The notes: a model not told the origin generated them from the letters alone. A DNA stretch of 37,304 nucleotides from Candidatus Kaiserbacteria bacterium RIFCSPHIGHO2_02_FULL_49_16 (GCA_001781465.1 MFLD01000021.1:1-37304); one strand, 5' to 3'. Counted from the first letter of the stretch, positions 6,608 through 15,175 are shown. Numbers and translations: made by a program.

Positions 6608-6865
6608 TTTCATGAAGCGGATGAAGGCCTTGCCATATGGCGAAAGTGAATGCGCCACCTGGCGCCCTCGGTAAGTCTTGTTCAAAAGGCCCGCATGAAC
6701 CAGCGACCTCGTATGCTGGGAAATGGTCTTAAAGTTAGCCGCAAGATTGTCAGAAAGCTCCTCCACCGCTATGTTTTTATTGTTCTCCACCATAAGCAGA
6801 ATTGCTATACGCCAATGATTTGCCGCTCCCTTAAAATACCGCTCCAGCTGCTTCGGCGTTTTCAC
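6599..6865 (-). CDS. ArsR-type winged-helix transcription regulator
   Basis: An 88-aa protein starting at GTG (VKTPKQLERYFKGAANHWRI), with helix-turn-helix around AVEELSDNLAANFKTISQHT and the HAGLLNKTYRGRQVAHSLSP wing. It lacks the cysteine motifs of metal sensors, so the signal is unknown. The ORF track begins 11 codons earlier, but a TATAAT box lies inside that extension and ends 9 bases before the GTG. A -35 TTGGGA lies 17 bases upstream of it, so the shorter leaderless form is preferred. The stop codon lies inside the shared terminator with argH. Confidence 0.8.
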   Translation of the reverse strand: MKTPKQLERYFKGAANHWRIAILLMVENNKNIAVEELSDNLAANFKTISQHTRSLVHAGLLNKTYRGRQVAHSLSPYGKAFIRFMKTF

Positions 6866-6874
6866 AACGTCTTG

Positions 6875-6903
6875 ATTATAACACCCGTTTCGTGACATCC
6901 CAA
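6875..6903 (-). promoter_or_regulatory. Promoter TTGGGA-N17-TATAAT of the ArsR-type gene
   Basis: On the minus strand TATAAT (6880-6875) is preceded by a 17-base spacer and TTGGGA (6903-6898). The -35 lies in the arm of the neighbouring CTGCAG palindrome, so the repeat may supply part of the promoter. Confidence 0.6.
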
Positions 6904-6927
6904 CATTCTGCAGAATGTTGGAATGTC
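6894..6927. repeat. CTGCAG palindrome family, copy 2
   Basis: A 34-nt inverted repeat, GACATCCCAACATTCTG against CAGAATGTTGGAATGTC, with a single mismatch. It shares the 22-base core with 5228-5255 and 35289-35322. Confidence 0.88.
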
Positions 6928-6973
6928 AATATCTGCCACATGATGAAGATATTAATGCATGATGCGCCAGTTG

Positions 6974-7058
6974 TGGTGGGCCAGGTGGGCATCGAACCCA
7001 CATCCCTTGCGGGACACGATCTTAAGTCGTGCGCGTATACCGATTCCGCCACTGGCCC
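6974..7058 (-). tRNA. tRNA-Leu (anticodon TAA), CCA encoded
   Basis: Read on the minus strand the 5' half is GGGCCAGTGGCGGAATCGGT and the acceptor pairs with CTGGCCC. The anticodon loop CTTAAGA gives TAA. A long variable arm, as expected for a class II tRNA, and the T-loop GGGTTCGATGCCC are present. Unlike the other two tRNA genes here, CCA follows the discriminator A. It lies in a minus-strand line with tRNA-Cys, rbfA and infB. Confidence 0.93.
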
Positions 7059-7117
7059 TCTCGCACCACTTTAACAGTTTGTTGCTAAATTCTCCAAGCG
7101 GTGGAGATTTCATATTG

Positions 7118-7190
7118 AGGCCTGGGGGGGATTCGCACCCCCGCATACCGGTTTTGCAGACCGACGCGTTAACTGCTTCGCCACCAGGCC
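7118..7190 (-). tRNA. tRNA-Cys (anticodon GCA)
   Basis: GGCCTGG pairs with CCAGGCC, the anticodon loop CTGCAAA gives GCA, and the T-arm is GGGGGTGCGAATCCCCC. The discriminator is U, the usual identity base for tRNA-Cys. CCA is not encoded. Confidence 0.93.
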
Positions 7191-7245
7191 GTGCAAAACA
7201 ATATACCACGACTCAGTTATTGATAGTTGTGAGCGCCATATGACC

Positions 7246-7283
7246 ATGTACTTATAAAACCAGACCGGGTTTTATAAGTACAT
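7246..7283. terminator. Hairpin terminator after rbfA
   Basis: ATGTACTTATAAAAC and GTTTTATAAGTACAT form a 15-bp stem with an 8-base loop. It lies 10 bases past the rbfA stop on the minus strand. Confidence 0.7.
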
Positions 7284-7292
7284 TGATGCTCG

Positions 7293-7619
7293 TTATATCC
7301 GGCGAATTAATTCGTCAATCTTTTGTCTGTGCTTTTCTCCCAAATCAAGCTCAAAATCGACGAGTGGCAGAAACTTCATTTGGCTTTTCTTCTTCAGGTG
7401 TTCTCGGAAATCCGTGCGGACGCGCTTCGCAAACATCAACGCGGATTGCTCAAATTTCTCCGGCAACACTGAAAAATACACTGTGGCATTTTTGAGGTCG
7501 GGGGAAACGTCCGCGCGCGTAACCGTTATAAGCGATTGATGATTGGATTCGCGTTCCAGAAATTCTCCCGCCAAGCGCGCGATAAGCTCCGCAACTTGTG
7601 TTTGGCGCCGTGAGGACAT
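7293..7619 (-). CDS. rbfA: Ribosome-binding factor A
   Basis: A 108-aa protein with the RbfA KH-like fold signatures: a VTRADVSPDLKNATVYFSVL strand region, and a C-terminal LVDFELDLGEKHRQKIDELI. It binds the immature 30S subunit near helix 1 of 16S rRNA and helps late maturation, particularly in the cold. It starts 4 bases after the infB stop; infB-rbfA order is widely conserved and supports the assignment. The length is typical of short RbfA proteins. Confidence 0.92.
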   Translation of the reverse strand: MSSRRQTQVAELIARLAGEFLERESNHQSLITVTRADVSPDLKNATVYFSVLPEKFEQSALMFAKRVRTDFREHLKKKSQMKFLPLVDFELDLGEKHRQKIDELIRRI

Positions 7620-7623
7620 GGCA

Positions 7624-9132
7624 TTATTTCAGAACTGTCGTAAAGCCCTGGAGCGTATCACCCTGCGTTATTTCAAAGACGGCCTCTATCTGCGCGCCAA
7701 ATTCTCCTCCCATCTCGACTCTATTTACGTTTTCTTTGTGCGACTGTATGTTTTTTATTTTTCCTATGCCTATAACGGTCCCGCGCCGTGTTACGCGCAC
7801 AAACCCATTACGCTCTATGTAGCCTTCTGTCACTGAGCCGCCGACAACATGCAGATTCTTCTGAGTACTGAATTGCCGAATGACACGAGCGCTTCCCGTT
7901 ATTTCCTCAACGCTTCTCTTGGGAGAGGACTCTTTTAGGATTTCCTCCAATTTTTCAACCAACTTATAAATAATGTCGAATTTCTCAATGCGAATTCCGT
8001 GCTGGCGAGCGCGTTCAAGCCCGATGGCATCTACGTTAACGTTAAATCCAATAATTACCGTTTCTTTTCCGAAAGATGAAGATGCGGCTTTAATATCGTT
8101 TTCTGAAATGTCGCCGATGCCGGAAAGAACTATTTTTATTTGTGAGTGTTCGTCCCCTATGCGCCGCATCTCGTGTTCTATTGCCTCCAGCGAGCCCGTT
8201 GTGTCGGCGCGCACCACGATTGGTATTCTGAAGACTCCATCAGATTCTTCAGAAGAGGCATTTGTGGATGGGCGGACAATCAGTTTATCCGTAGCTTGAT
8301 CTGCGGAACGTGCGTTTTCGGCATCGCGCCTGCTCTTATAGGCCTGAAATGGCTCTCCGGCGATAGGTAGTTCATCAAATCCTGTTATGGAAATAGGACT
8401 CGCCAATCCCGCTTGTTTGATTGTTTTTCCCATAGAATTTTCCATGATTCTTACTGGTGCGATTGCGCGCCCAGCTCGCACCGACATTCCTGTAGAAAGA
8501 GATCCGTTCGTGATAATTAAAGTTGCCGCGATACCGCGCTTTGGGTCGCGATGCGCTTCAATAATCCATCCTTCCGCGGGGAGAGTTGCATCGCCCTTGA
8601 GCCCTTCCATTTCCGCGACGGCGAGAATAAGGTCAAGAAGTTCATCCACCCCGGTTCCGCTTTTTGCCGAAATCGCAGTCCAGGGAACATCTCCTCCGAG
8701 AGTTTCCAGATACACGGCATTTTCCATTAGTGATGCCTGCGTGCGCTCAACGCTCGCGCTCGGCTTATCTATTTTGTTTATCGCGACAATGAACGGAGTT
8801 TTCGCCGCGCGGATACTTTCGAGCGCTTCAAGTGTTTGCGCCTTAACTCCATCGTCAGCGGCAACAACGAGTATCGCTATGTCCGCAACGTTGGCGCCGC
8901 GCGCTCGTATCGCTTTGAATGCCGCGTGTCCGGGAGTGTCTATAAACGTGATGCGTTTCGCCGAATGAACGACTTCGTACGCGGCAACGTGCTGGGTAAT
9001 GCCCCCGGCCTCCGAGCCAGCGACATTCGTTTTTCTAATGAAATCTAGAAGCGTAGATTTGCCGTGGTCAACGTGGCCCATCACCGCGACAATAGGCGGT
9101 CTCTCCGTTACATTGGAAGTCTCTTGAGCCAT
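7624..9132 (-). CDS. infB: Translation initiation factor IF-2 (short form)
   Basis: A 502-aa GTPase that brings initiator tRNA to the 30S subunit. The G domain starts almost at once: G1 GHVDHGKST near residues 19-27, then [18 protein letters not shown] and SAK. Domain II, IF2 domain 3 (an [14 protein letters not shown] stretch) and the C-terminal tRNA-binding domain follow. The N-terminal domains seen in most bacteria (total length often 700-900 aa) are absent, consistent with reduced genomes. It is followed by rbfA in an operon and is divergent from the cysteine desulfurase gene. Confidence 0.95.
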   Translation of the reverse strand: MAQETSNVTERPPIVAVMGHVDHGKSTLLDFIRKTNVAGSEAGGITQHVAAYEVVHSAKRITFIDTPGHAAFKAIRARGANVADIAILVVAADDGVKAQTLEALESIRAAKTPFIVAINKIDKPSASVERTQASLMENAVYLETLGGDVPWTAISAKSGTGVDELLDLILAVAEMEGLKGDATLPAEGWIIEAHRDPKRGIAATLIITNGSLSTGMSVRAGRAIAPVRIMENSMGKTIKQAGLASPISITGFDELPIAGEPFQAYKSRRDAENARSADQATDKLIVRPSTNASSEESDGVFRIPIVVRADTTGSLEAIEHEMRRIGDEHSQIKIVLSGIGDISENDIKAASSSFGKETVIIGFNVNVDAIGLERARQHGIRIEKFDIIYKLVEKLEEILKESSPKRSVEEITGSARVIRQFSTQKNLHVVGGSVTEGYIERNGFVRVTRRGTVIGIGKIKNIQSHKENVNRVEMGGEFGAQIEAVFEITQGDTLQGFTTVLK

Positions 9133-9192
9133 AATTGTTTCTACTCATATAGAGAAGATTTCGAGGATTATACGCCAGAACGCCGAAAATGC

Positions 9193-9198
9193 TATATT
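9193..9198 (+). promoter_or_regulatory. -10 box TATATT of the cysteine desulfurase gene
   Basis: TATATT ends 6 bases before the preferred GTG start at 9205, implying a leaderless mRNA. It lies in the short divergent region shared with infB. Confidence 0.4.
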
Positions 9199-9204
9199 GC
9201 TTGC

Positions 9205-10446
9205 GTGGGACTCTTTTCTAAAAGCAGAATATATCTGGATTACGCAAGCGCGATGCCGATTTTGGATTCTGCGGTTCGCGCCATGCGCGAAGCGGAGAAA
9301 TTAGTAGGGAATCCGGGTTCAATTCATGATGATGGGGTCAAGGCATCGCGCTCTCTAGAAAATTCCCGCGCGCGTATCGCCGCGGAGTTGGGATGCAAGC
9401 CGGGGGAGATTCTTTTCACATCTGGAATTACTGAATCGAACAACCTCGCGATTCTCGGATATGCAAAGAAGGTTGAATTCTTAAGGTCCGATCTTTCCTC
9501 CGAGGACGGATCCGCCTCCGGCGGAAAGGGATTCCAAGGTCGGACCTTGGAGAATACGCACTGGCTCACAACGTCCATCGAGCATGCATCAGTTCTCGCG
9601 TGTTTTCTGCATATTAAAGACATGGGCGGCAATGTTTCTTTTGTTAAACCTGATGCGCACGGAATCGTATCTGCAACTGCGTTCAAAAAAGAATTGCGTG
9701 AAGAAACTGCTTTTGTTTCCCTCGGCTGGGCCAATAATGAGATTGGTGTCATTCAACCTATTGCTGAGATCTCACGCGTTATACATGAGCATGAAAAGAA
9801 GCATGGCTCTACCATCATCTTTCATAGCGACGCCGGCCAAGCGCCGCTCTATCTACCTGCCTCGGCGCACTCGCTCGGCGTTGACCTTTTGTCGATTGGA
9901 GCGGCCAAGCTTTATGGTCCGCATGGGATTGGCGCTCTCTTTAAAGACGACAGAGCGGAACTTGCCCCGATCATTCTCGGAGGCGGGCAAGAACTGGGGC
10001 TCCGTTCAGGAACTGAGAATGTGGCGCTCGCGGCAGGGTTCGCGGAAGCTTTTAACTGCGTCGCGCGCGAGCGCGCGTCGGAATCAAAGCGTCTTGCTTA
10101 TTTGCGCGATATGCTCGCCGAAGGGCTTGCGTCGCAAATTACGGGCATTGTTATAAACGGTGACACAAAACACACGCTTCCGCACATGCTCAACATTTCG
10201 GTACCAGATATAGCCGGCGAATACTTTGTGTTGTCGCTTGATCGAGCTTGCATTTTCATTTCAACCAAGAGCGCGTGCGGAGAGGGCACAGAAAAGAGTT
10301 CACGCGTTGTCGCGGCGCTGATGGGCGAGCCATGGAGGGCGCAAAATTCGCTTCGCTTTTCATTGGGGAGGGAGACAGCCGAGGGTGATATCAAAGAAGC
10401 AATAAAAGAATGTGTCGCGATCGTTGCCCGCCTCCAGTTGCGCTGA
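9205..10446 (+). CDS. Cysteine desulfurase (NifS/IscS family) with an internal palindrome insert
   Basis: A PLP-dependent aminotransferase-fold enzyme that takes sulfur from cysteine for Fe-S clusters and tRNA thiolation. It shows IYLDYASAMP, GNPGSIHDDG, FTSGITESNNLAI, the HSDAGQAPLYLP cofactor site, the lysine segment SIGAAKLYGPHG, LRSGTENV and the cysteine loop STKSACGEG. Ala replaces the usual His before the PLP lysine. The track ORF begins at 9064 inside divergent infB; GTG 9205 gives 413 aa and follows a -10 box. About 28 residues near residue 93-120 are extra compared with the family and coincide with a palindrome in the DNA. No scaffold gene is adjacent. Confidence 0.88.
   Translation: MGLFSKSRIYLDYASAMPILDSAVRAMREAEKLVGNPGSIHDDGVKASRSLENSRARIAAELGCKPGEILFTSGITESNNLAILGYAKKVEFLRSDLSSEDGSASGGKGFQGRTLENTHWLTTSIEHASVLACFLHIKDMGGNVSFVKPDAHGIVSATAFKKELREETAFVSLGWANNEIGVIQPIAEISRVIHEHEKKHGSTIIFHSDAGQAPLYLPASAHSLGVDLLSIGAAKLYGPHGIGALFKDDRAELAPIILGGGQELGLRSGTENVALAAGFAEAFNCVARERASESKRLAYLRDMLAEGLASQITGIVINGDTKHTLPHMLNISVPDIAGEYFVLSLDRACIFISTKSACGEGTEKSSRVVAALMGEPWRAQNSLRFSLGRETAEGDIKEAIKECVAIVARLQLR
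9481..9551. repeat. Palindromic element inside the cysteine desulfurase frame
   Basis: AAGGTCCGA pairs with TCGGACCTT, with inner arms TCTTTCC/GGAAAGGGA and CCGAGG/CCTCCGG. It encodes in frame a polar stretch (SDLSSEDGSASGGKGFQGRT) between two conserved segments of the enzyme. The termini AAGGTC/GACCTT resemble the intergenic palindromes at 10479 and 26271. Confidence 0.8.
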
Positions 10447-10453
10447 CCCTTTT

Positions 10454-10476
10454 TGTCAAACACTCGGTGTTTGACA
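10454..10476 (+). terminator. Hairpin after the cysteine desulfurase gene
   Basis: TGTCAAACAC-TCG-GTGTTTGACA, a 10-bp perfect stem 8 bases past the stop codon. The T-run lies before rather than after it, so termination is inferred from position. Confidence 0.5.
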
Positions 10477-10478
10477 TC

Positions 10479-10520
10479 CAAGGTGAGACCTTAAAGAGTC
10501 ACTCCCAAGGTCTCACCTTG
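10479..10520. repeat. AAGGTGAGACCTT inverted repeat
   Basis: CAAGGTGAGACCTT and AAGGTCTCACCTTG pair perfectly around a 14-base loop. It looks like a variant of the T-T mismatch element in which the two T-T positions have become T-A pairs. Confidence 0.75.
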
Positions 10521-10558
10521 AGTACGTCTCGTGTTTATTGCTTGGAATTTGATATTTT

Positions 10559-10708
10559 CCGCATCGTGGTACGATGCGGGCTATGGATCCCGTTAGAAGT
10601 TACGGAAGTTCTGATGGGTGTATATTAGCGGCATGGTTTGCATCGGTCGGTTTTTTACTAGCCACGAGTAACAAGTCGGAAGCGCAAGCTTCCTACTTCT
10701 AACGGGAT
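10559..10708 (+). promoter_or_regulatory. Structured region sequestering the start of the HtrA-like gene
   Basis: A hairpin, CCGCATCG/CGATGCGG (10559-10579), is followed by ATCCCGTTAGAAG (10587-10599), whose exact complement CTTCTAACGGGAT (10696-10708) covers the first two bases of the ATG at 10707. A GGAAGC-GCAA-GCTTCC hairpin lies inside. If transcribed, the 13-bp stem would hide the start codon. 10447-10706 holds no gene that I can see. Confidence 0.45.
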
Positions 10709-11534
10709 GGACATCGAACACCTTTCAAAATCACAGATAGTACTCCTAACGCTTCTTGTTAGTTTCGTCACATCAATCGCAACCGGCATTGTTACTGTTT
10801 CTCTAATGGAACAGGCGCCACCGTCTATATCTCAAAATGTAAACAGAATAATAGAGCGCACTGTGGAAAAAGTGGCGCCTGGAAGCCAAGCGGCATCTGT
10901 CATTACACAGGAAAAGACCGTAGTAATAAAAGAATCCCAACTAATCTCGAAGGCAGTCGAACTTGTCAAACCAAGCGTGGTACGAGTCTATTCAAGCAGT
11001 TCAGATGTGCCGTTATTTCTGGGATTTGGCGTTGTGATTGATTCAAGCGGCACTGTAGCGAGCGATTCCGACATTCTAGGGGAAAACGCGGACGCGGTAA
11101 TCACATCATTTGATGGAACGCGAGCTCGCGCGTTTGTCACATCGCGCGATGCCAGCTCCGGAATAGCGTTTTTCACGCCAGTCGCGACATCTTCAGACGG
11201 CAAACCAATTTCTTGGAAATCCGCGGCTATCGCCGCTCAAAAACCGGCCATGGGACAGATAGTCGTCGCTTTTTCCGGAAAGAATATCTTTCGCATTGCC
11301 GATGGCATAATGACGGCGCTTATTCCGCAAGAATCGGCAAACACACCCCGCGCGGACGTGATAGACACGAGTATTTCTGCCAGTGCGATTTTGCCAGGCG
11401 GTATTCTGATAAACACGGATGGAGAAGTTGTTGGAATGAGCACTGGAATCTCGCGGATGGTTTCTGCCGGAGGATTTATTTCATCGTCAGCGCTCGTTAA
11501 AAACACGCCCGCCGAAAAAAAGCCCGTGCAATGA
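10707..11534 (+). CDS. Membrane-anchored HtrA/trypsin-like pseudoprotease
   Basis: A 275-aa protein with an N-terminal anchor (about residues 12-33) and an HtrA-like beta-barrel domain. Segments GFGVVIDSSGTVASDSDIL, ITSFDGTRARAFVTSRD and ILINTDGEVVGMST align with HtrA landmarks. At the triad positions His becomes Asp (SDSDIL for NNHVV), Asp becomes Gly, and the Ser of GNSGGP becomes Pro (LPGGIL), so peptidase activity is not expected. There is no PDZ domain. It likely faces the cell exterior as a binding or scaffold protein. Its start codon lies at the edge of a 13-bp inverted repeat. Confidence 0.7.
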   Translation: MDIEHLSKSQIVLLTLLVSFVTSIATGIVTVSLMEQAPPSISQNVNRIIERTVEKVAPGSQAASVITQEKTVVIKESQLISKAVELVKPSVVRVYSSSSDVPLFLGFGVVIDSSGTVASDSDILGENADAVITSFDGTRARAFVTSRDASSGIAFFTPVATSSDGKPISWKSAAIAAQKPAMGQIVVAFSGKNIFRIADGIMTALIPQESANTPRADVIDTSISASAILPGGILINTDGEVVGMSTGISRMVSAGGFISSSALVKNTPAEKKPVQ

Positions 11535-11557
11535 CAAGGTGGTATATAGTGTATAAT
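11531..11557 (+). promoter_or_regulatory. Promoter of the clpB-like gene
   Basis: ATGACA (11531-11536) and TATAAT (11552-11557) have a 15-base spacer. The leader of about 45 nt contains three tandem CCTAGAA heptamers (11581-11601) and no clear ribosome binding site. Confidence 0.55.
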
Positions 11558-11610
11558 AGTACTCGGTTCGGTTCGGGTGGCCTAGAACCTAGAACCTAGA
11601 AGCTATTCAT

Positions 11611-14319
11611 ATGGTTCCATTCAACAACTACACGACAAAAGCAAAGGAGGCGGTACATCGCGCGCATCAGCTCGCGGTAGAGCGAGGTCATAATCAAGTA
11701 TCCATACTGCACCTGCTCGCGGCGCTTCTCACGCAGGAAGAATCAATGGTTTTGCCGATGCTTGAACAGGTAGAAGTTGATGTCGTGCATTTGACTGATT
11801 CTGTTCTCGAGCTTATCGAGGGAAGCGGGGGAGGGAATACTGTTTCCCCCTCTTTCCAGCTTTATCTAACTCCGGAGCTTGTAAAAGTTTTTGAAGCAGT
11901 CCCACGAATTGCCGCGAGTTTCAACGATCAGTTCGTGTCGCCGGAGCATCTTCTATTGGGTGTCGCGGAAAATCCTGGGCAGGCATCCGATGTTTTGGTT
12001 CGCTTCCGCGTGGATCGCGCCGCCCTCGCTCGCGTACTTACGGATATTAAAGAAGGGAAAATTCGCGATATAGACGAGCCGAAAAAGCCGCGCGCTCTCA
12101 CGCGCTTTGCTCGCTCACTCACGGATCGCGCGCGCGAAAATAAACTAGACCCTGTAATAGGCCGCGACACGGAGATTACTCGAGTCATACAAATTCTTTC
12201 GCGCCGTACAAAAAACAACCCGATACTAATAGGAGAGGCTGGAGTGGGAAAAACCGCCGTTGCGGAAGGACTGGCACAGAAGCTCGCATCAGGCGATGTT
12301 CCAGAATCTTTGCGCGGAAAGGAGCTTGTACAGCTTGATTTGGGGCTTTTGATTGCCGGTACCAAATATCGCGGAGAATTTGAGGAACGATTGAAAGCCG
12401 TGATGCGTGAAGTAGAACGCTCGGAGGGAAAGATAATTTTGTTTGTTGACGAGATGCACACCCTTGTGGGGGCGGGTGCCGCTGAAGGCTCCATGGATGC
12501 GTCGAACATGTTGAAACCGGCGCTCGCGCGCGGCGATATCCGTGTCATCGGAGCGACGACTCTCAAAGAATTCCAGAGGCACATTGAGCATGACCCGGCG
12601 CTCACGCGCAGATTCCAGCCAGTTTATGTGAACGAGCCGACGCAAGACGACGCAATCGCTATTTTGCGCGGGCTTAAAGAACGTTATGAACTGTATCACG
12701 GCGTGCGCATTACGGACGATGCGATAGTCGCCGCAGTCCAGCTTTCCATTCGGTACATCACCGAGCGCTTTCTTCCAGACAAGGCAATTGATTTGATGGA
12801 CGAAGCATCTTCTGCCTTGCGCCTTTCTCTTGAAAACAAGCCGCCCGCGCTTGAAGAGGCACAGAGAAAAATTATGCGCCTTGAAATTGAGCGCGAGGCG
12901 CTGAAGAAAGAGGCGGAAGAAAGCGACGGAAAGGCGCGCGCGCGCGTCAAGGTGATAGAAAAAGAAGTCGCCGACTTGAAAGACGGCACTCATGAGCTTG
13001 AACTCAAGTGGAAGAATGAACGCGAAACAATCGCGGAAATAAAACGTGCGAAAGGCGACCTAGAGAAAGCTCGCCTCGAGGCGGATTCAGCGGAAGCGAT
13101 GGCAGATCTCACAAAAACAGCCGAAATTCGTTATGGCAAGATTCCGCTATTGGAGAAAGAAATTGAAACCGCGGCAAAGCGCCTGAAGAAACTGCAGGCG
13201 ACACGGCGTGTTCTGAAAGAAGAAATTACGCAGGAAGACATTGCCGGGGTTGTGTCCCGCTGGACCGGCGTTCCAATAACGCGCATGCTCGAAGAGGAGG
13301 CAGAAAAGCTTTCAAGAATGGAGGACGAGTTGAAGAAGCGAATAGTAGGCCAAGACGAGGCTTTGCAGAAAGTCTCAGACGCGATTAAAAGAAGCCGCGC
13401 GGGCATTGCCGACCCGAATCGCCCTGTCGGGAGTTTCTTGTTTCTGGGTCCGACCGGGGTCGGCAAAACCGAACTCACGCGAGCGCTCGCGGATTTCCTC
13501 TTCAACAGCGAGAAGGCGCTCATTCGAGTGGACATGTCCGAATACATGGAGAAGCATTCCGTTTCCAAGATGATCGGCTCGCCACCCGGGTATGTCGGTC
13601 ACGATGAAGGGGGAGGGTTAACCGAACTCGTGCGGCATCGCCCGTATTCCGTAATTCTTTTCGACGAGATTGAGAAGGCGCACCCGGAAGTATTTAATAT
13701 TTTGCTTCAAGTTCTGGACAACGGACGCTTGACTGACGCCAAGGGCAGAACGGTTAACTTCAAAAATGCCGTTATTATTATGACGTCCAACATTGGATCT
13801 GAACACATTGATAAGATGTCGAGTCTCGGTTTCGGAAGCGAATCGCACGGAAGCGAGAACGACAAGTATGAAAAGATCAAAGAGAAAGTTATGAGTTCGC
13901 TCAAGGAATTCTTTCGCCCGGAATTCCTCAATCGTCTCGATGAGATAGTGCTGTTCAATATCCTTTCTCCGGATGCGGTCAAGACAATAGTGCGCATGCA
14001 AGTAGATATAATCGCAAAGCGCCTTGAGGAAAAACATATAAAGCTCGCGTTCTCTGATGCTGCGCTTGCGCATTTGGCGAAAGAAGGTTACAGCTCTCAG
14101 TATGGAGCACGCCCTTTAAAACGCTTGATACAAACTAAAGTATTGACATCGGTCGCCAATATGATGGTTTCCAGAAATGTGATGGAGGGGGGCTCTGTCC
14201 ATGTTGATGTTAAACAAGGAGAGGCGGGAAAGCCCGCGGAATTTATCTTTGACGTGCGCAAGGGCGCCGTCCGCAAACGAGGCGCAAGCGCTCGCGCGAA
14301 ATTGGCAGTTGGCGCATAA
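11611..14319 (+). CDS. clpB: ClpB-type AAA+ disaggregase with a ClpC-like LGF loop
   Basis: A 902-aa double AAA+ protein. It has a Clp N-domain (about 1-150), NBD1 with Walker A GEAGVGKT (208-215) and Walker B FVDEMH, and a long coiled-coil middle domain including the ClpB-typical [15 protein letters not shown]2 follows with [20 protein letters not shown] and the ARPLKRLIQ sensor 2. The long middle domain points to ClpB, which refolds aggregates with DnaK. However, NBD2 contains [12 protein letters not shown], resembling the tripeptide loop by which ClpC and ClpA dock on ClpP; ClpB normally lacks it. It could therefore be a ClpC-like unfoldase. No clpP is in the window. Confidence 0.88.
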   Translation: MVPFNNYTTKAKEAVHRAHQLAVERGHNQVSILHLLAALLTQEESMVLPMLEQVEVDVVHLTDSVLELIEGSGGGNTVSPSFQLYLTPELVKVFEAVPRIAASFNDQFVSPEHLLLGVAENPGQASDVLVRFRVDRAALARVLTDIKEGKIRDIDEPKKPRALTRFARSLTDRARENKLDPVIGRDTEITRVIQILSRRTKNNPILIGEAGVGKTAVAEGLAQKLASGDVPESLRGKELVQLDLGLLIAGTKYRGEFEERLKAVMREVERSEGKIILFVDEMHTLVGAGAAEGSMDASNMLKPALARGDIRVIGATTLKEFQRHIEHDPALTRRFQPVYVNEPTQDDAIAILRGLKERYELYHGVRITDDAIVAAVQLSIRYITERFLPDKAIDLMDEASSALRLSLENKPPALEEAQRKIMRLEIEREALKKEAEESDGKARARVKVIEKEVADLKDGTHELELKWKNERETIAEIKRAKGDLEKARLEADSAEAMADLTKTAEIRYGKIPLLEKEIETAAKRLKKLQATRRVLKEEITQEDIAGVVSRWTGVPITRMLEEEAEKLSRMEDELKKRIVGQDEALQKVSDAIKRSRAGIADPNRPVGSFLFLGPTGVGKTELTRALADFLFNSEKALIRVDMSEYMEKHSVSKMIGSPPGYVGHDEGGGLTELVRHRPYSVILFDEIEKAHPEVFNILLQVLDNGRLTDAKGRTVNFKNAVIIMTSNIGSEHIDKMSSLGFGSESHGSENDKYEKIKEKVMSSLKEFFRPEFLNRLDEIVLFNILSPDAVKTIVRMQVDIIAKRLEEKHIKLAFSDAALAHLAKEGYSSQYGARPLKRLIQTKVLTSVANMMVSRNVMEGGSVHVDVKQGEAGKPAEFIFDVRKGAVRKRGASARAKLAVGA

Positions 14320-14407
14320 GAAGCGCTCAGAGAGATAACGAAATTCGTCGAGGTAGGGCCGTTGCAAAAGACCCCGGTATCTTTTTGATTGGAGTATTGG
14401 TTGGAAA

Positions 14408-14439
14408 TACGATAATTGTACATATGTACCATTATCGTA
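14408..14439. promoter_or_regulatory. GTACATATGTAC palindrome, copy 1
   Basis: TACGATAATTGTACAT and ATGTACCATTATCGTA form a near-perfect 32-nt palindrome centred on GTACATATGTAC. It sits just past the PaaX-like stop codon and between two convergent genes, so it could be a terminator, an operator, or both. Confidence 0.6.
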
Positions 14440-14440
14440 A

Positions 14441-15001
14441 CTAGGCAATCTTAAATTTGCGCTTAAGAGTGGATGCCCCGTCAATACTTGTTGCAGTAAT
14501 AAAAGATATATGCGTGGAGATGCGATAGAAGTTTGCGATTTTGCGCACTTCGTCTTTCATCGGGTGCGGATAAATCCACACTGAACGCTGGTAAAAAACG
14601 AGGCCCAAGTTTTGCAAATGCCTTATAAATGGAATACGGAAGCGTGATTTTTCTGCCGGAATGTCAAAGACGATAAGATTCCATGCCCCAGCCCATAGTT
14701 TGGGCATCGGTATTTTTAGTTCCCACAGATCTTCTTCATCCATTATTTTCTTGCCTCGTTCGGTCATTACATAAGAGCTTGCATTCTCGGCGATATAGCC
14801 CTGATTCTTCAAGTCAAGAATCTTGCGTCGTAAGCGTCGGCGATTTTCCTGAGTGTCTTTTGACGTAAGCTCGCGAATTATTCGCGGAATCGCCCATGGC
14901 GGGGGAACAGCTCCAATGCCGACAAGAAAGACGCCAAGAGCGACCATCTTCAAGATTTTTACAGTTTGCGCGCGACGGCGTTTGTGTTCCGAATCGGACA
15001 T
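14441..15001 (-). CDS. PaaX-like transcriptional regulator (Cas2-like C-terminal domain)
   Basis: A 186-aa protein starting MSDSEHKRRRAQTVK. A hydrophobic segment (MVALGVFLVGIGAVPPPW) is followed by a winged-helix region around RIIRELTSKDTQENRRRLRR. The C-terminal domain has WNLIVFDIPAEKSRFRIPFI and LVFYQRSVWIYPHPMKDE, a ferredoxin-like fold shared by PaaX and Cas2. There is no CRISPR array or cas gene nearby, so a regulator is favoured over Cas2. The ORF track extends the frame across tRNA-Tyr; the Met at 15001 is preferred because TATTAT lies 7 bases upstream. GTACATATGTAC sites lie on both sides, suggesting autoregulation. Confidence 0.75.
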   Translation of the reverse strand: MSDSEHKRRRAQTVKILKMVALGVFLVGIGAVPPPWAIPRIIRELTSKDTQENRRRLRRKILDLKNQGYIAENASSYVMTERGKKIMDEEDLWELKIPMPKLWAGAWNLIVFDIPAEKSRFRIPFIRHLQNLGLVFYQRSVWIYPHPMKDEVRKIANFYRISTHISFITATSIDGASTLKRKFKIA

Positions 15002-15010
15002 ATCCCGAAT

Positions 15011-15036
15011 AATATACCATAGTTGTACATATGTAC
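15011..15036 (-). promoter_or_regulatory. PaaX-like gene promoter region with GTACATATGTAC, copy 2
   Basis: On the minus strand GTACATATGTAC (15036-15025) lies just upstream of the TATATT/TATTAT -10 region, where a repressor would block transcription. The same 12-mer occurs at 14418 and 30237. Confidence 0.55.
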
Positions 15037-15077
15037 CATTACCGTATATGGATGTTCGCCTCGTCTTCTGTTTTGGG

Positions 15078-15083
15078 TATAAT
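15078..15083 (+). promoter_or_regulatory. -10 box TATAAT of tRNA-Tyr
   Basis: A consensus TATAAT, 9 bases before the first base of the tRNA. The -35 (TTCGCC, 15055-15060) is weak but correctly spaced at 17. Confidence 0.6.
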
Positions 15084-15092
15084 GCAATGGTT

Positions 15093-15175
15093 GCGCCGGT
15101 ACCTAAGCGGTCAAAGGGGACGCGCTGTAGACGCGTTGACTTCGGTCTTCGCAGGTTCGAATCCTGCCCGGCGCA
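15093..15175 (+). tRNA. tRNA-Tyr (anticodon GTA)
   Basis: GCGCCGG pairs with CCGGCGC, the anticodon loop CTGTAGA gives GTA, a long class II variable arm is present, and the T-arm is GCAGGTTCGAATCCTGC. The discriminator is A and CCA is not encoded. The next gene starts only 4 bases later. Confidence 0.94.

Noticed and set aside
7118-7135. Phase-variable G tract at 7124-7130
   Set aside because: The run is part of the tRNA-Cys acceptor and T-arm and pairs normally.
11928-14073. Several long minus-strand ORFs opposite clpB
   Set aside because: Ser/Arg-rich shadow frames typical of the opposite strand of a strongly coding gene.
14441-15001. Cas2 endonuclease
   Set aside because: The C-terminal domain is Cas2-like, but the protein has an N-terminal winged helix as in PaaX, and there is no CRISPR array or other cas gene in the window.
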